This document shows, one piece after another, positions 33,701 through 44,299 of a stretch of 64,000 nucleotides of DNA. The position numbers were made by a program, and so were the translations under genes. Within the stretch, counting starts at the first letter, position 1. Each line of letters starts with the position of its first letter. This DNA is from Plazaster borealis (lineage: Eukaryota > Echinodermata > Asteroidea > Forcipulatida > Labidiasteridae): the NCBI GenBank assembly GCA_021014325.1, contig CM037464.1, positions 2,325,127-2,389,126 on the forward strand, written 5' to 3'. The notes below the pieces were generated by a model that was not told the DNA's origin, made no database searches, and saw nothing but the letters and a program-made list of their open reading frames with translations.

Positions 33701-36700
33701 GTGCTGTGAATTGGAAGCTATGTAAACTTTTAAATAGTTATGGAAACAAACTACCAAGCTGGTGTTTGAACTGTCATATGGCCAGCGTTCATCTGTTTAG
33801 TTTAAGAGGGTCTCCAAGGTCAAATTCAGTTTTTGATCCAGTCATTTTCCAACAAATGAAGTCCTTCTGAAAAAGAAAAAAAAAAACACTGGTTGATACC
33901 ACCTTTAAGTGCAATTTTTGTCAAAATCCAAAAACTAAATTTTGATGATACTCGGTCAAAATGGCAGTGACTTTGACCTTTTTATTGGGGAAAAAAAAAA
34001 ACTTTGGAATGTACAGACCTATTTGTTTTTGGTGTCCAATTACGTCATGTTTCAAGCATCGCTCTGAAAGAGTATCAGATAAAATGACATTTTACACCAT
34101 TTTAATGTGAGGTTAGAGACTTGTAATTTGTTTTCGACATTCATGAGGACTTTACCTATTGGAAAATTATTGAATCACAAAACTGATTTTGACCATGGAG
34201 CCCCTCTTTTTAAAATGAAGTAAGCTGCAAGAAACTCATTTGTTTATTTTCCTTGTCCGTTGCTTTCATTCCACAGCTCCAACCAGCCGCAAGCAATGCA
34301 GCAAAGTCAAAGTCAATTCCAACAGGAAGACTTTGAGGCCTTGAAGGAGAGAGAATCTCAGCTCCGGAAACTTGAGGTTTGCTAACCCTCCTACTCTTGG
34401 TACCATTTTTCCAGCGAGTTGACAAACCGTATTGAAACTATTCAACTGCATAGGTTGTGTATGGTAGCACAACTGTGCACAGAACTACATGTGTTTGTAC
34501 TGTGTAGATTCATTCACCAATTGGTTAGATTGCATACTGGCGTAGTTTATATATCATGCAAAACCACAGTTGGTGATAATGAATGGTCAAATAGTAGGAG
34601 GGTTGACTGTGTACTGTGTAGATGCTTTCACCATATGATATCATGTTGCAGGCTAGCATAGTTTGTCTATCATGCAAAAGCACATTAGATGATATAGCGA
34701 TTGGTCAAACAGTGGGAGGGTTAAAACGTATTAAAAGCCAAGTTCCCATTCCTCTGTTGGGCCTAGTGCGTAAAATTGAAAAATTCACAGTAGTGAATGA
34801 ATTCGAATAGTTGTTAAAAAATAAAACGCTCTGTGGAGAAATTGAAACAAATAATTGATGTTGATGCAGACACACCAACAAACACTTGTGGGTTTTGGGC
34901 CTAAAACCAACATGTACCAGATTCTCGAACTCTGTACTGATTTGGTAAAGTAAATTAAACTTGTAAATCAATATCATAAGTGTTTTACCCATTCACCGAT
35001 GTGTGTTAAGCACTGTATAGTACTTAGTACTTTACCGAGTGCTGTGGAAATATAACCACACCAGGCATATTACTCGGGTGGGATTTGAACCCACAACCTT
35101 TGCCTTTGTAAAGTAGATGTCCTTACAACTAGACCACCAAGCTAGCCCAGTAGCAAGAGTACAGTTCACATCCAATAAATAAGCAACAGGTACCACAACA
35201 TATAGTGAATTAATCATAATATTATTATCTTAATGTCTTCAAAACAGCTGTGAATATGTACAAAGCACTTTCGAACGCACACCCAAAAGACATAACAGAC
35301 TCGCTTGATCTCAGCATACCCAACCGAATTGGCCTCCGCTCGGAGCGTTATTTAAAAATACATCGCACATTCAAACATGCAGGTTACAAGGCCTTCTCGG
35401 TAGCTGGACCCAGATGCTAGAACTCGCTACCTCTCAACATTCAGACTCTATTCTTCAATTCCAACGTAAACTCAAGTCATACCTATTTTCATCTTAAGGT
35501 TCCTGTTCAATACAAAGTTCCTCTCTGGAATTACTGCCCTCAGCGCATTGCAACCATTGGGAAAACTGAACTTTATAAATGCTTGTATTATTTGTTTATT
35601 ATTATTATAATATTGATATTATTAACAAGCCTTTGTTTCTATTTTACAGTCTGATATCGTAGATGTGAACACCATCTTTAAGGATCTTGCCGGCATGGTC
35701 CATGAGCAAGGAGATATGATCGGTAAGTTCAAGATTATAATTTTGTTTACCCTTACACCGGTGTGAATTAAGCACTGTATACACTGTAGTACTTTCCCGA
35801 GTTCTGTGAAAAAAATCCACAGGCAAATCACTCGGGTGGGATTCGAACCCACGACCTTTGCGTTGCTAGAGCAGATGTCTTACCACTAGACCAATGGCTA
35901 GAGGCAGTTCGAATCCTATGTGTTAGCAGCGGGTACCGCAACGATTTAATGTAAAGGTCAAGATTGTTTTAAGGATATTGGCTTTTGTGTGCTCTCTATT
36001 ATTTCACTTCAGTTGTTCTCGTGTATTCTATTTTATTTAGTCACTTTGATATCAGATCCTGTTCCTACTTTTTTGACATGTTTTACAGAGCTGTCAACTC
36101 TCCCAGATTCGGGAGAAAGTTCCCTGAAAATAAACCAATCTTTCAATGTTCTGATGAAAAATTTGAACAAATTTGAAAATCTCCCCAAGTTGGGAAAATT
36201 TGGTATGTTGAATATAATTCTGACTATCTCTGTCAGATTTTGAGGATCTTGGCTGAGGGTGTATGTATTGATAACCTCTCTCCTCTCTCTTAATATTTTG
36301 TAAACATTGTCAATTTATTCTGTGAATATTTCTTTTTATGAATGATGCCCTGTACTTTGTGCTTTGTAACAATTTGAACATTTTCATTGTTTGTAAATTG
36401 TTTTGCCTCTTTTATATACTATATAGTGTGATTATTATTGTTATTTGTTATGCTGTAAATTGCATTTTATTTTCATTATTGTGATTTATCTTACCTCTTT
36501 GTATTATTCTTGATGTTTGCAATAATGAATGTTAAGTGAAATTTATTCAATTGATTATTGCTATATATTTGTTGAAATTCAAAATAATAATCTCTAAAGA
36601 ATGAATTAAATGATAGTAGTACAGGAAAACAAAGACACAGCAACATGTTGGGATCAAACTGTTACAGATGCATTGCCCAATTTGTTTTGCCCATTTCATG

Positions 36701-36900
36701 GTAAAATAATTGATTTAAATATTAAATGTGTTTTTTTCCTGGACACAGAGTGGTTTCCGGTCACCCTGACTATTAGTAATCAAAGACGTGCATTTGCAAA
36801 CTCAGATACAAAGTGGTTTATATTCACTCTGACTGATTTTGACCCTTCGTGAAACGTTTATAGTCGCTTAAAAAAAGGGGGGGTGTGCGCATTACAAGTC

Positions 36901-36937
<37 letters not shown>

Positions 36938-39652
36938 GAATGGGAATAAAAGAGTAGTGACTCGGTCTTAAATGGCCATTTGAAACCTTTCAGGGTCATG
37001 GCCATGTGATAAAGGACCGAGCCAAAGACGAGATCCTTTTGTCACACGGCCATGACCCTGCAGGTTTTAAACGGCTGTTTAACCCTCTAGAGACCACTCA
37101 TTTCTAAATAATCATTTCTGTTGATTGTTTGCACTTTCCTGGAAAAATGTCGGGAAAGTTAATAAGAAACAGAAATACATGGTTTTGTTTTAGAGTTGTA
37201 GATTCTATGTTTACATGGGAAACATTGGAAAATGTCAATTCGGTCCCATACCTTTTCTTTGACCCTCTTGTTTGAGCAAAAGTTGGTCAAATATTGCGGC
37301 CGTTTGCAGCCGCTCTGGGCATTTTAGTACAAGCCGCTTGCGGCCGCTGTGGTCTCTATAACAAGGGTTTTAAAGACCTCTTTGCTACTCTTTTAGTCTC
37401 TTAATCAAAGACATACATTAACAAACTGAAATCTTTGTCCACCTTGACTCATACAGACAGCATAGAGGCCAATGTGGAAACAGCAGAGGTCCATGTGGAC
37501 CAAGCCAATACTCAGCTTGTTAAAGCTAGTACTTACCAGGTATGTAAGCCGCTTTAAGTCATCCGGCCTGAGTTTTGCTTTTGATTTTTGTGGGTGGTGA
37601 TCCATATCCTTCGTTAAGTTCTGGGCTCGATTTCACAAAGCACCAAAGATTCATCTTAAGATGAGCTGTCAGTATCACCGTAGTGATTTGTATTGTGACA
37701 TCACACTTTGCTTCGCAATTAATATTGATACACAGTTAAGATCAATCTTAGCTCTTTGTGAGATCGGCCTCTGGGCTCAAGTTCATGTTGCTGCTTACTG
37801 TGGTGTAGCTTGGGTCCAAAAAAAGGGATTTCTGAACACAAACTTCAGACTTTTAACAAGTTCACCTTGTTTCATCTATAGACCCTTCTCAAATGATGTT
37901 TCTATTTAATTGCTCGCCATGCTGGAGTATACTTACTACAAGCGCACTTCACGCACGCACGTAACTAGAAATGCACAAACATGTGCTACAAAACGCAACG
38001 CTGGATGGCACTACTCGTATGTATCGACAAGTGTGCATGGTACTCCAGCATGGCAGACCTCCCACGTTGCTGTAGAAATGTGACGTCAGTGAGAAGAGTG
38101 TATTGCAGGGCTATATTATAGTCATCTTGTGTCATACTGCAACCATCTGTCACCTTGGTCCAGTGGTTAGACTGCAGGACTTGCAATCACAAGGTTGAGG
38201 GTTTGAATCCTACCAAGCTAACCGCTGATTTCACAATGACTAGAATTCATTATCATAGACGTTAAAACCATCGTTTGTGTGCGAGAGATTGGCTGTAGCC
38301 AGCTTGGTGTTTATAACCCCTTGTGGGAGTTTGCCGAGTTCCCTTGACGGGAAGATCATCTGAACAAACAAACAAACACAAACCAACTGGCTTCTTCTCC
38401 CATACAAATTCATCTATAAACCATACTAAAGATGGATAAAGTCAGTGGTGGAACCAGACATTTTCATTGGGGGGGGGGGGCAAGCTCGCAAGAGACATCA
38501 TTTAGGGGGGGGGGCTATTTAGTGTATTGAGCCATTTGAGCTCATTTAAGGGAGAGAGTTGGGCCAAGGGTCCTGGGCTCGATTCACAAAGAGTTAAGAT
38601 TGATCGTAACTGCAAATCCATTGCAGTTGCTTAGCATAGAGTGATGTCACAATACAAATCACTATGGTAATACTGATAACTCATCTTAAGATGAATCAAA
38701 ATGCTTTGTGAAATCGACCCCAGGGCTTGATTTCACAAAGAGTTAAGATTGATCGTAACTGCAAATCCATCGCAGTTGCTTAGCAAAGAGTGATGTCACA
38801 ATACAAATCACTATGGTAATACTGATAACTCATCTTAAGATGAATCAAAATGCTTTGTGAAATCGACCCCAGGGCTTGATTTCACAAAGAGTTAAGATTG
38901 ATCGTAACTGCAAATCCATCGCAGTTGCTTAGCAAAGAGTGATGTCACAATACAAATCACTATGGTAATACTGATAACTCATCTTAAGATGAATCAAAAT
39001 GCTTTGTGAAATCGACCCCAGGGCTTGATTTCACAAAGAGTTAAGATTGATCGTAACTGCAAATCCATCGCAGTTGCTTAGCAAAGAGTGATGTCACAAT
39101 ACAAATCACTATGGTAATACTGATAACTCATCTTAAGATGAATCAAAATGCTTTGTGAAATCGACCCCAGGGCTTGATTTCACAAAGAGTTAAGATTGAT
39201 CGTAACTGCAAATCCATCGCAGTTGCTTAGCAAAGAGTGATGTCACAATACAAATCACTATGGTAATACTGATAACTCATCTTAAGATGAATCAAAATGC
39301 TTTGTGAAATCGACCCCAGGGCTTGATTTCACAAAGAGTTAAGATTGATCGTAACTGCAAATCCATCGCAGTTGCTTAGCAAAGAGTGATGTCACAATAC
39401 AAATCACTATGGTAATACTGATAACTCATCTAAAGATGAATCATAGTGCTTTGTGACATCGACCCCAGGGGTCCTTTTTCTTTCTTTTTTCTCTTTGTCA
39501 ATTTTCCTTGGTTTGTTATTTATTGTCTTTCTGTGTGATGTGTATTTTGTTGACAGTCTAAGGCACGAAGGAAAAAAATAATGATCGTAATATGCTGTAT
39601 CGTACTGCTGGCTGTCGTTGGCATCATAATCTACTTTTCAGTCAAATCTTAG
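27722..39652 (+). CDS. STX12: Syntaxin 7/12-type endosomal Qa-SNARE (isoform using the first last exon)
   Basis: Exons 27722-27815, 29464-29541, 30444-30513, 31396-31495, 32787-32924, 33242-33285, 34277-34376, 35650-35722, 37457-37539 and 39557-39652 join in phase to 291 residues. Layout: Gly-rich start MSFGKGDFGGTG, an N-terminal helical (Habc) region at about 38-160 (LTQSIGSNIQKISQN, LAKDTNRMLKDL, RFTSDFTAALNQFQRVQREA), a linker, a Qa-SNARE motif at about 190-255 (VDVNTIFKDLAGMVHEQGDM, with the zero-layer Gln in HEQG, then IEANVETAEVHVDQA), basic SKARRKK, one membrane anchor and stop. Family members drive fusion of early and late endosomes. The exon at 34277 uses an unusual donor, GAG/GTTTGC. 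STX7 and STX12 cannot be separated; the symbol is by likeness only. Confidence 0.9.
28913..28989. repeat. Perfect 21-bp inverted repeat
   Basis: 28913-28933 (CATTGTCGCAGAATATAATC...) is the exact complement of 28969-28989, with a 35-base loop. In the first syntaxin intron. Confidence 0.8.
29634..30015. mobile_element. TTAA MITE (AGGCACTG family)
   Basis: TTAAAGGCACTGTACACGTT to GTGTTCATTGCCTTTAA with TTAA on both sides. The left end has a small internal repeat (ACGTTTACGTTTGG). In the syntaxin intron between exons 2 and 3. Confidence 0.8.
30695..30960 (+). repeat. SINE, second tail type
   Basis: Box B GGGTTCGAGTCCTGGTCGTG, then the tail shared with 5675-5930, ending in TTATTATTA. The 5' part of the head is missing. 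Confidence 0.65.
31038..31275. mobile_element. MITE, GGGCCCAATTTCATA family, long inner palindrome
   Basis: Ends GGGCCCAATTTCATAGAGCT and AGCTCTATGAAATTTGA. An inner pair (CTTGATAAAAACAGGATTAC with its complement near 31200-31230) makes almost the whole unit one hairpin. Confidence 0.7.
31529..31951 (+). repeat. Full-length tRNA-Leu-like SINE
   Basis: Head GGCGTGTCATGGCCGAGCGG with a leucine-like arrangement (CTCAAG in the anticodon position) and box B GGTTTCGAATCCCAGTC. Tail as in 10706-11121, but a different 3' end (GGCGCGTTATAAATG) followed by ATT repeats. Confidence 0.85.
32851..33063 (+). repeat. Partial tandem duplication of a syntaxin exon
   Basis: The last 74 bases of exon 5, with its donor and following intron bases (32851-32968), are repeated at once from 32969, 118 bases on. 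The copy keeps the coding sense (GTGCAACGAGAGGCAGCCCA) with a few changes, but the donor GTAAGT is deleted, so it cannot splice as exon 5 does. Confidence 0.8.
33367..33560. mobile_element. MITE, GGGCCCAATTTCATA family
   Basis: Ends TGGGCCCAATTTCATAGAGC and GCAGCTCTATGAAATTGGAA around a stretch like 6342-6525. In a syntaxin intron. Confidence 0.7.
33600..34276. other. Syntaxin intron sequence
   Basis: Intron between exons 6 and 7. No further exon or known repeat recognised. Confidence 0.5.
34985..35190 (-). repeat. tRNA-derived SINE
   Basis: The minus strand reads TTGGTGGTCTAGTTGTAAGG (box A) and GGTTGTGGGTTCAAATCCCA (box B), then a short tail ending in the CACCGATGTGTGTTAAGCAC block. The same family is at 35745 and 46318. 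Confidence 0.75.
35221..35500 (+). mobile_element. LINE fragment, end of reverse-transcriptase ORF
   Basis: The plus frame reads MYKALSNAHPKDITD, then GYKAFSVAGPRC, a stop, NSLPLNI and SSHTYF. This is the usual C-terminal tail of non-LTR retrotransposon ORF2 (DRAFSVAGPxLWNSLP pattern) with nonsense changes. Dead fragment in the syntaxin intron between exons 7 and 8. Confidence 0.65.
35745..35935 (-). repeat. tRNA-derived SINE
   Basis: Minus-strand box A CATTGGTCTAGTGGTAAGAC and box B GTCGTGGGTTCGAATCCCAC. The tail ends at the CACCGGTGTGAATTAAGCAC block. It begins just after syntaxin exon 8. Confidence 0.75.
36240..36440 (+). mobile_element. LINE 3' end fragment
   Basis: GAGGATCTTGGCTGAGGGTG and the T-rich tract that follows match the region after the LINE ORF at 58149-58350. 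No ORF remains. Confidence 0.5.
36901..36938. repeat. (ATT)n microsatellite
   Basis: About twelve TTA/ATT units in a syntaxin intron. Confidence 0.9.
36950..37095. repeat. Imperfect palindrome
   Basis: TTTCAGGGTCATGGCCATGTGA pairs with the TCACACGGCCATGACCCTG block. The flanks GTAGTGACTCGG and TCTAGAGACCACTCA extend it. Non-coding. Confidence 0.55.
37628..37785. mobile_element. Single copy of the TTCACAAAG element
   Basis: Ends CTCGATTTCACAAAGCACCA and GCTCTTTGTGAGATCGGCC are inverted. A central CATCTTAAGATGAG and TGTGACATCACA are also present in the 149-bp satellite at 38574. A diverged solo form of that unit. Confidence 0.65.
38137..38345 (+). repeat. tRNA-like SINE
   Basis: CCTTGGTCCAGTGGTTAGAC (box A) and GGTTGAGGGTTTGAATCCTA (box B) frame a tRNA-like head with TTGCAAT in the anticodon region. 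A non-tRNA tail follows. One clear copy in the window. Confidence 0.6.
38574..39470. repeat. Six-unit 149-bp tandem array built from a TIR element
   Basis: Units begin near 38574, 38723, 38872, 39021, 39170 and 39319, exactly 149 bases apart. The inner ones look nearly identical. Each unit starts GGGCTTGATTTCACAAAGAG and ends TTTGTGAAATCGACCCCA, so each carries the inverted ends of the solo element at 37628. It lies in the syntaxin intron just before the first alternative last exon. Confidence 0.9.
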
Positions 39653-40010
39653 CCCAACCGCTTTCTTCAACCCGCTTCATTGATTCAAATGGTACGTGGA
39701 AACAAGTGTCCGCAAAGCAGGACAAAATTTCAAAAAGCTGTGAAGCAAGAAAGTATTGCTAAACAAATTGCTTTGCTAAAGCAAAACAATAATTAATAAC
39801 AATAAAAATGAAGCTGGGCACCGGTTGCAATAATGTAAACTTTATGATATTGTGGCTGGTAACCTGTTGGTGGTAAGCAAGATTTTGTGCGCTTAGCAGT
39901 TTTGTGAAACTGAGGTCACAAAGCAAACATTGAATTTTATCAAAATGCTTACTGTTTATGACAATTTATTCTATAGGGATTGGACGTTGTTGCGCTATTT
40001 TGGGGGATCA

Positions 40011-40202
40011 GGGCCCAATTTCATAAAGCCTGTAAGCACAAAAAGTTGCTAAGCGCAGACAAATATTGCTTACCAGAAAAAGGTTACCAGCCAAAAATCC
40101 ATAAAGTTTACATTGTTGCGACTGGTGCCCCACTCATGTTTTGCTTATCAGAGAAATTTGTTAAGTGGTATTTTCTGCTAAACATTTATGAAATAAGGCC
40201 CA
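40011..40202. mobile_element. MITE, GGGCCCAATTTCATA family
   Basis: GGGCCCAATTTCATAAAGCC to ATTTATGAAATAAGGCC. Close to the copy at 16144-16336. Located between the two alternative syntaxin last exons. Confidence 0.75.
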
Positions 40203-40204
40203 TG

Positions 40205-40322
40205 CCCTAAATTCATGGAACTGCTTGCCACGGAATTCTCACTTATGGTGTTCTGAAAAGCCCGGATTTCTGTGAGCTGTAAAGACAGAATTCCTCAGCA
40301 AACAGCTCCATGAAATTACACC
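40205..40322. repeat. Inverted-repeat element
   Basis: CTAAATTCATGGAACTGCTTG and CAGCTCCATGAAATTA form the ends, with GGAATTC/GAATTCC inside. Same plan as 14553-14670. Confidence 0.6.
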
Positions 40323-40710
40323 TCTTTCATTATGTGTCATACATTATATGGGTTTTGATGCATTGCATGGTGAGGTATCAATGTATATATTCAGTTTGCG
40401 GTAACACCATGTGTATACCTACTTTGCTGTGTAAATTTTGTTCTTTGAGAACTTGTCTGGCTATTTATTCTACTGACGCAGAGTAGATTTTGGAATTCGG
40501 GAGACTACTTATTAGTTCTTAAAAGTAGATATACATATGGTGTTACAGCAAACTAAATACGGTGTCATAAATTCTTTTGCCTTTTATTACTGATTATTGC
40601 ATGAAGTGGTTTAGTGGTTGGCTTGAAAACGTCCTTTCTACATGATATTCTTCCTGCTTAAGTCCGATTTACGATTTTTGGGGACCCTCACAAAAATCTG
40701 CAAAAGTGTA

Positions 40711-41165
40711 TTAAAGGCACTGAACACGTTTGGTAATTGTCAAAGACCAGTATTCTCACTTGGTGTATCCCAACATATGCATAAAATAACAAGCCTGTGA
40801 AAATTTGGGCTCAATTGGTCTCAAATTGGGCTCAAATTACCTCTTTCTTCAGAGGGAGTCATTTCCTATAATGCTTTATTCTATCAACAGCTCTCCGTTG
40901 CTTGTTACCAAGTAAGTTTTTATGCTAATATTTGTTTTGAGTCATTACCAAACGTGTACCAGGCGCGGTTCCAGGGGGGGGCGTGGGGGCGCACGCCCCC
41001 CCCATTTTCATATAAAAAAAAAAAAAAATGAGGGAGAAAAGAAAAAAAGAGGGAGAGAGAGAGAAGGGGGGGAGAAATGGGGAAGGGAAGATTTGGTGCT
41101 TGGTATATTTTCACGCCCCCCCGTTTGGAAAATCCTGGATCCGCCCCTGTGTACGATACCTTTAA
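40711..41165. mobile_element. TTAA MITE (AGGCACTG family) carrying a second insertion
   Basis: TTAAAGGCACTGAACACGTT to GATACCTTTAA with TTAA at each end. Near its right end a different element (40960-41151) has split it. The middle is partly deleted relative to full copies. Confidence 0.75.
40960..41151. mobile_element. hAT-like MITE with CAGGxGCGGxTCCAGG ends
   Basis: Ends CAGGCGCGGTTCCAGG and CCTGGATCCGCCCCTG are inverted. TGTAC flanks both sides as a short target duplication (GTGTAC if one mismatch is allowed in the count). The C/G-run and purine-rich interior is non-coding. hAT assignment rests on the end motif only. Confidence 0.6.
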
Positions 41166-41358
41166 ATAGAATGAAAGGGTATTGAAGCCTATACCCATGC
41201 ATGTCAGCCCTTGTACTCAATAAAAAATAAAAATTTAATTCCAAGGGTCAAATATCATGACTGTTTATAACATAATAAAAACATACATGGAATTCTGTTA
41301 TATCTTTTAGGTGTTGTAATTCTTGTTTTCATATAGAGCAGTAACTTGACCATAGACC

Positions 41359-41361
<3 letters not shown>

Positions 41362-41423
<62 letters not shown>

Positions 41424-41835
41424 GTGGCTTCTTATATAGCGCACATATCCGTCACTCAGTGACGCTCAAGGCGCTTTAACGTTCATTATTTTCCTGCAAG
41501 GTATTGTGGAGCTACGTTTTTGAAGTATGAGACCAAGTCCTTTGCATAGCACCATGTAATGGTTTACAAGGTGCTGTGGCGCAATATGCTGCCGATCAAA
41601 CCAGGAACACCGGGGCGAACCCCTTCTCTTTTCGATAAGTGCACTGGGTTCTTTTACGTGCATTACACAACACACGGGACCTACGGCTTAACGTCCCATC
41701 CGAAGGACGAAGCATGTGGTTAAGTGTCTTGCTTAAGGACACAAGTGTCACGACTGGGATTCGAACCCACACTCTGCTGATCAGAAATACCAGAGCTTGA
41801 GTTCGGTGTTCTTATCCGCTCGGCCACGACACGCC
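41362..41835 (-). repeat. Full-length tRNA-Leu-like SINE with (ATT)n tail
   Basis: Minus-strand head GGCGTGTCGTGGCCGAGCGG, box B GGGTTCGAATCCCAGTC and the complete tail, ending in about twenty ATT units (41362-41423). Nearly identical to 10706-11121, so recently active. Confidence 0.88.
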
Positions 41836-41968
41836 ACGACCTGTAAGTCTTGTTTGTATACAAAACTGTTTTATACCTTGTTTTTTCACATACATTACTT
41901 TGAGAAATTCAATGACAGTCTTTTTCTATTCTAAGTCTTCATCCTGATTTCTTTTTCGTTTTTGACAG

Positions 41969-42067
41969 AGTAAAGCCCGCCGGAAGAAGATCATGATTAT
42001 TATCTGTGTCATCGTTCTCCTGACCATACTAGGAGTCATCATCTACATCGTTATTCCAAAAAATTAA
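41969..42067 (+). CDS. STX12: Second alternative last exon of the syntaxin gene (alternative membrane anchor)
   Basis: After TTTTTGACAG the frame reads SKARRKK, then a hydrophobic anchor (IMIIICVIVLLTILGVIIYI) and VIPKN before TAA. Like the exon at 39557-39652 (SKARRKK, IMIVICCIVLLAVVGIIIYF, SVKS, stop), it starts in phase 0 and so can follow the exon at 37457-37539 directly, giving 292 residues. The two exons encode the same basic head but different anchors and ends. They are best explained as duplicated, mutually exclusive terminal exons. The intact splice site, open frame and conserved residues argue that both are in use. Expression was not observed. Confidence 0.85.
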   Translation, partial: SKARRKKIMIIICVIVLLTILGVIIYIVIPKN

Positions 42068-42221
42068 TGTGCTCGGTAAGCTATGGGTCAAACTCATTCC
42101 ACTCGTGTGTGTGTTTAGGGCTCAGGGGTAGGTTCTGAAAATCACATCTGGCTCACCCCTCCCCATAAACAACCTCCAACAAAAGAACACAAGAACAAGA
42201 TAGGTAAATGTTACAGATGAA

Positions 42222-42533
42222 ACACCCGGTTCAGACAGGCGCTCTAGAGTTGCGCCGAACCAAATAGATTAGGAGCGACTCTAGGTCGACCCAAATAAAT
42301 GTTGGTTTCAAACAGGTGAACTTACCACAACATTTACATTAGGTTCCCCTCATGACAAGATCGACGTCCGAAACCTAGACGCTCCAGAGTCATTCCAAAC
42401 GACTGCAACAGTCGATCTTTCGACTTCCAGCACGTCCAGTCGTTCCTAACTGTTTTAGACGTCAAACTTTTCACGTACTTAATTTGATAATTTGGTTCGG
42501 CGCGACTCTGGAGCGCCTGTTTGAAGCGGGTGT
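42222..42533. mobile_element. MITE with 44-bp terminal repeats (ACACCCGGTTCAGACAGG)
   Basis: The first 44 bases (ACACCCGGTTCAGACAGGCG...) are matched, with a few changes, by the complement of the last 44. No ORF. Flanking sequence (AACAAAAGAACACA, AGATAGGT, TTACAGATG) occurs on both sides, about 400 bases apart, so the locus was also duplicated. Confidence 0.8.
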
Positions 42534-42534
42534 T

Positions 42535-43100
42535 ACCTGCATCCACCCCACCCACCCCCACCCCATAAACAATTTCAACAAAAGAACACATAATGAGTAA
42601 GATAGGTTATACTTACAGATGTTATCATCACCACCCCCCCCCCCACCACCACCCTCACCCATGAGAAGAAAACAATGCTTTCACCTTTTTTTACAAAGAT
42701 GATTGATTAATTTAAAGCATCCTTATCGTCAAATTAATGAATTTTATTACATGTTGTAATCAAGCCCCCCCCCCCCCCTTTTTATAATTTTCCTCTGTCG
42801 GGAAGTAGAAGTTTGGAGGACTAAATAATGGAGGACTCTAAGAGTCTAAGTTGCTATGGTAATAATGTTTTATTATGGCTACCACAGTGGCAATCAACGT
42901 TTGGGCTGTCTGGGCATAAATTAACTGTGGTAATAATGCTCTCCCTGCAACACACACACAAAAATAAACAAAAAAGAATTGTAAATTTTGACAGCGTTGC
43001 AGGCTTGTAAATATGTATTATTATTGGGGAACTTATTGATTCTAATCTGTGGGTATTTGATTATGTTTTGTCTGGCATTAAGATATGGCTTTCTGAATAA
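42535..43100. other. Non-coding stretch after the syntaxin gene
   Basis: Contains C runs at 42633 and 42766 and no exon. Part is probably the 3' UTR of the longer syntaxin isoform; no clear AATAAA was fixed. Confidence 0.4.
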
Positions 43101-43101
43101 T

Positions 43102-43476
43102 TTAAAGGCAGGGTTTACTTTTGGTAATTGTCAAAGACAAGTATCCTCACTTGGTGTATCCCAACATAATGCATAAAATAACAAACCTGTGAAAATTTGG
43201 GCTAAATTGGTCATCAAATTTCCAAGAAAATAATGAAAGAAAAAAAAACACCCTTGTTGCAATATAATTGTGTGCTTTCAGATGCCTGAGAAAGGCTTCA
43301 TATCAGATTCAAATCTTTTGGTGAAAAGTTAACTCTTTCTCTAAAACTGCATTACTTCAAAGGGTGTCGTTTCTAATGTTTTATAATATCAACAGCTCCC
43401 CAGTGCACTTTACCAAGTAAGTTTTTTATGGTCATTAATTTTTGGAGTTATTACCAAAGGTATACCCTCCATTTAA
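43102..43476. mobile_element. TTAA MITE, diverged
   Basis: TTAAAGGCAGGGTTTACTTT to TACCCTCCATTTAA. The interior (AACACCCTTGTTG, GCCTGAGAAAGGCTTCATAT) matches the family. Confidence 0.65.
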
Positions 43477-43920
43477 ATGGACTTTGTCGCTCTGTGCATA
43501 CATTACTTGCATCATATTATAGCCTAAATTAAGTTTATACATTTGATGGAAACGTAGAATACCAATAAATGGCTATATGGATGAACAGGTGCCAAGGCGC
43601 GGCATCGTGGTAATAGGTTGACAGGTGTTGTCGCTTGTTTCCGTGACTAGTTCTCATCAAGTTTATGCAATTATACATAGGCCCCTACACCTAGTTGTAA
43701 TAATTAGTTTTGAATTGAATGTCCTTTTGGTTTGCAACACATGCATTCCTGTGCTGAGTTTATTTTTGGTGCACTTCCAAGCTTATGAGATTTGACTTGC
43801 CGAGTGGAAGTACCCTTAACTGATTGTCTCCTGCAAGGGATTGAAACAAAACCCAAATCGGTTCATCGAAGGCCGGCTGGAAAACAAACCTGTTTCACGG
43901 GTTTGTGACCTTAAACATGC

Positions 43921-44295
43921 TTAAAGGCCATGTACACGTTTGGAAATTGTCAAAGACCAGTGTTCTCATTTGGTGTATCCCAACATATGCATAAAATAAC
44001 AAGCCTGTGAAAATTTGGGCTGAGTTGGTCGTCGAAGTTGCAAGAAAATGATGAAAGAAAAAACACCCTTGTTGTACAATTGTGTGCTTTCAGATAGGAA
44101 TAAAAACTTCTTGCAAGAAGTTTTTATTATTTTAGTGAGAAATTACCTCTTTCTCAAAAACTACGTTACTTCAGAGGGAGTCGTTTCTCACAATGTTTTA
44201 TACTATCATCAACAGCTCTCTGTTGCTCGTTACCAAGTAAGTTTGTATGCTAATATATATTTTGAGTAATTACCAACCGTGTACGATACCTTTAA
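43921..44295. mobile_element. TTAA MITE (AGGCACTG family), full copy
   Basis: TTAAAGGCCATGTACACGTT to GTGTACGATACCTTTAA. The centre is the hairpin CTTCTTGCAAGAAG. A nearby flanking piece (GAAACAAAACCCAAATCG) occurs at both 43843 and 44320, on either side. Confidence 0.8.
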
Positions 44296-44299
44296 CCGA

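Noticed and set aside
38574..39470. CRISPR-like array
   Set aside because: Units are contiguous with no unique spacers and derive from a TIR element in an animal genome.
40922..41244. Lys/Glu-rich and Ser/Phe-rich frames on both strands
   Set aside because: Purine-rich interior of a nested MITE.
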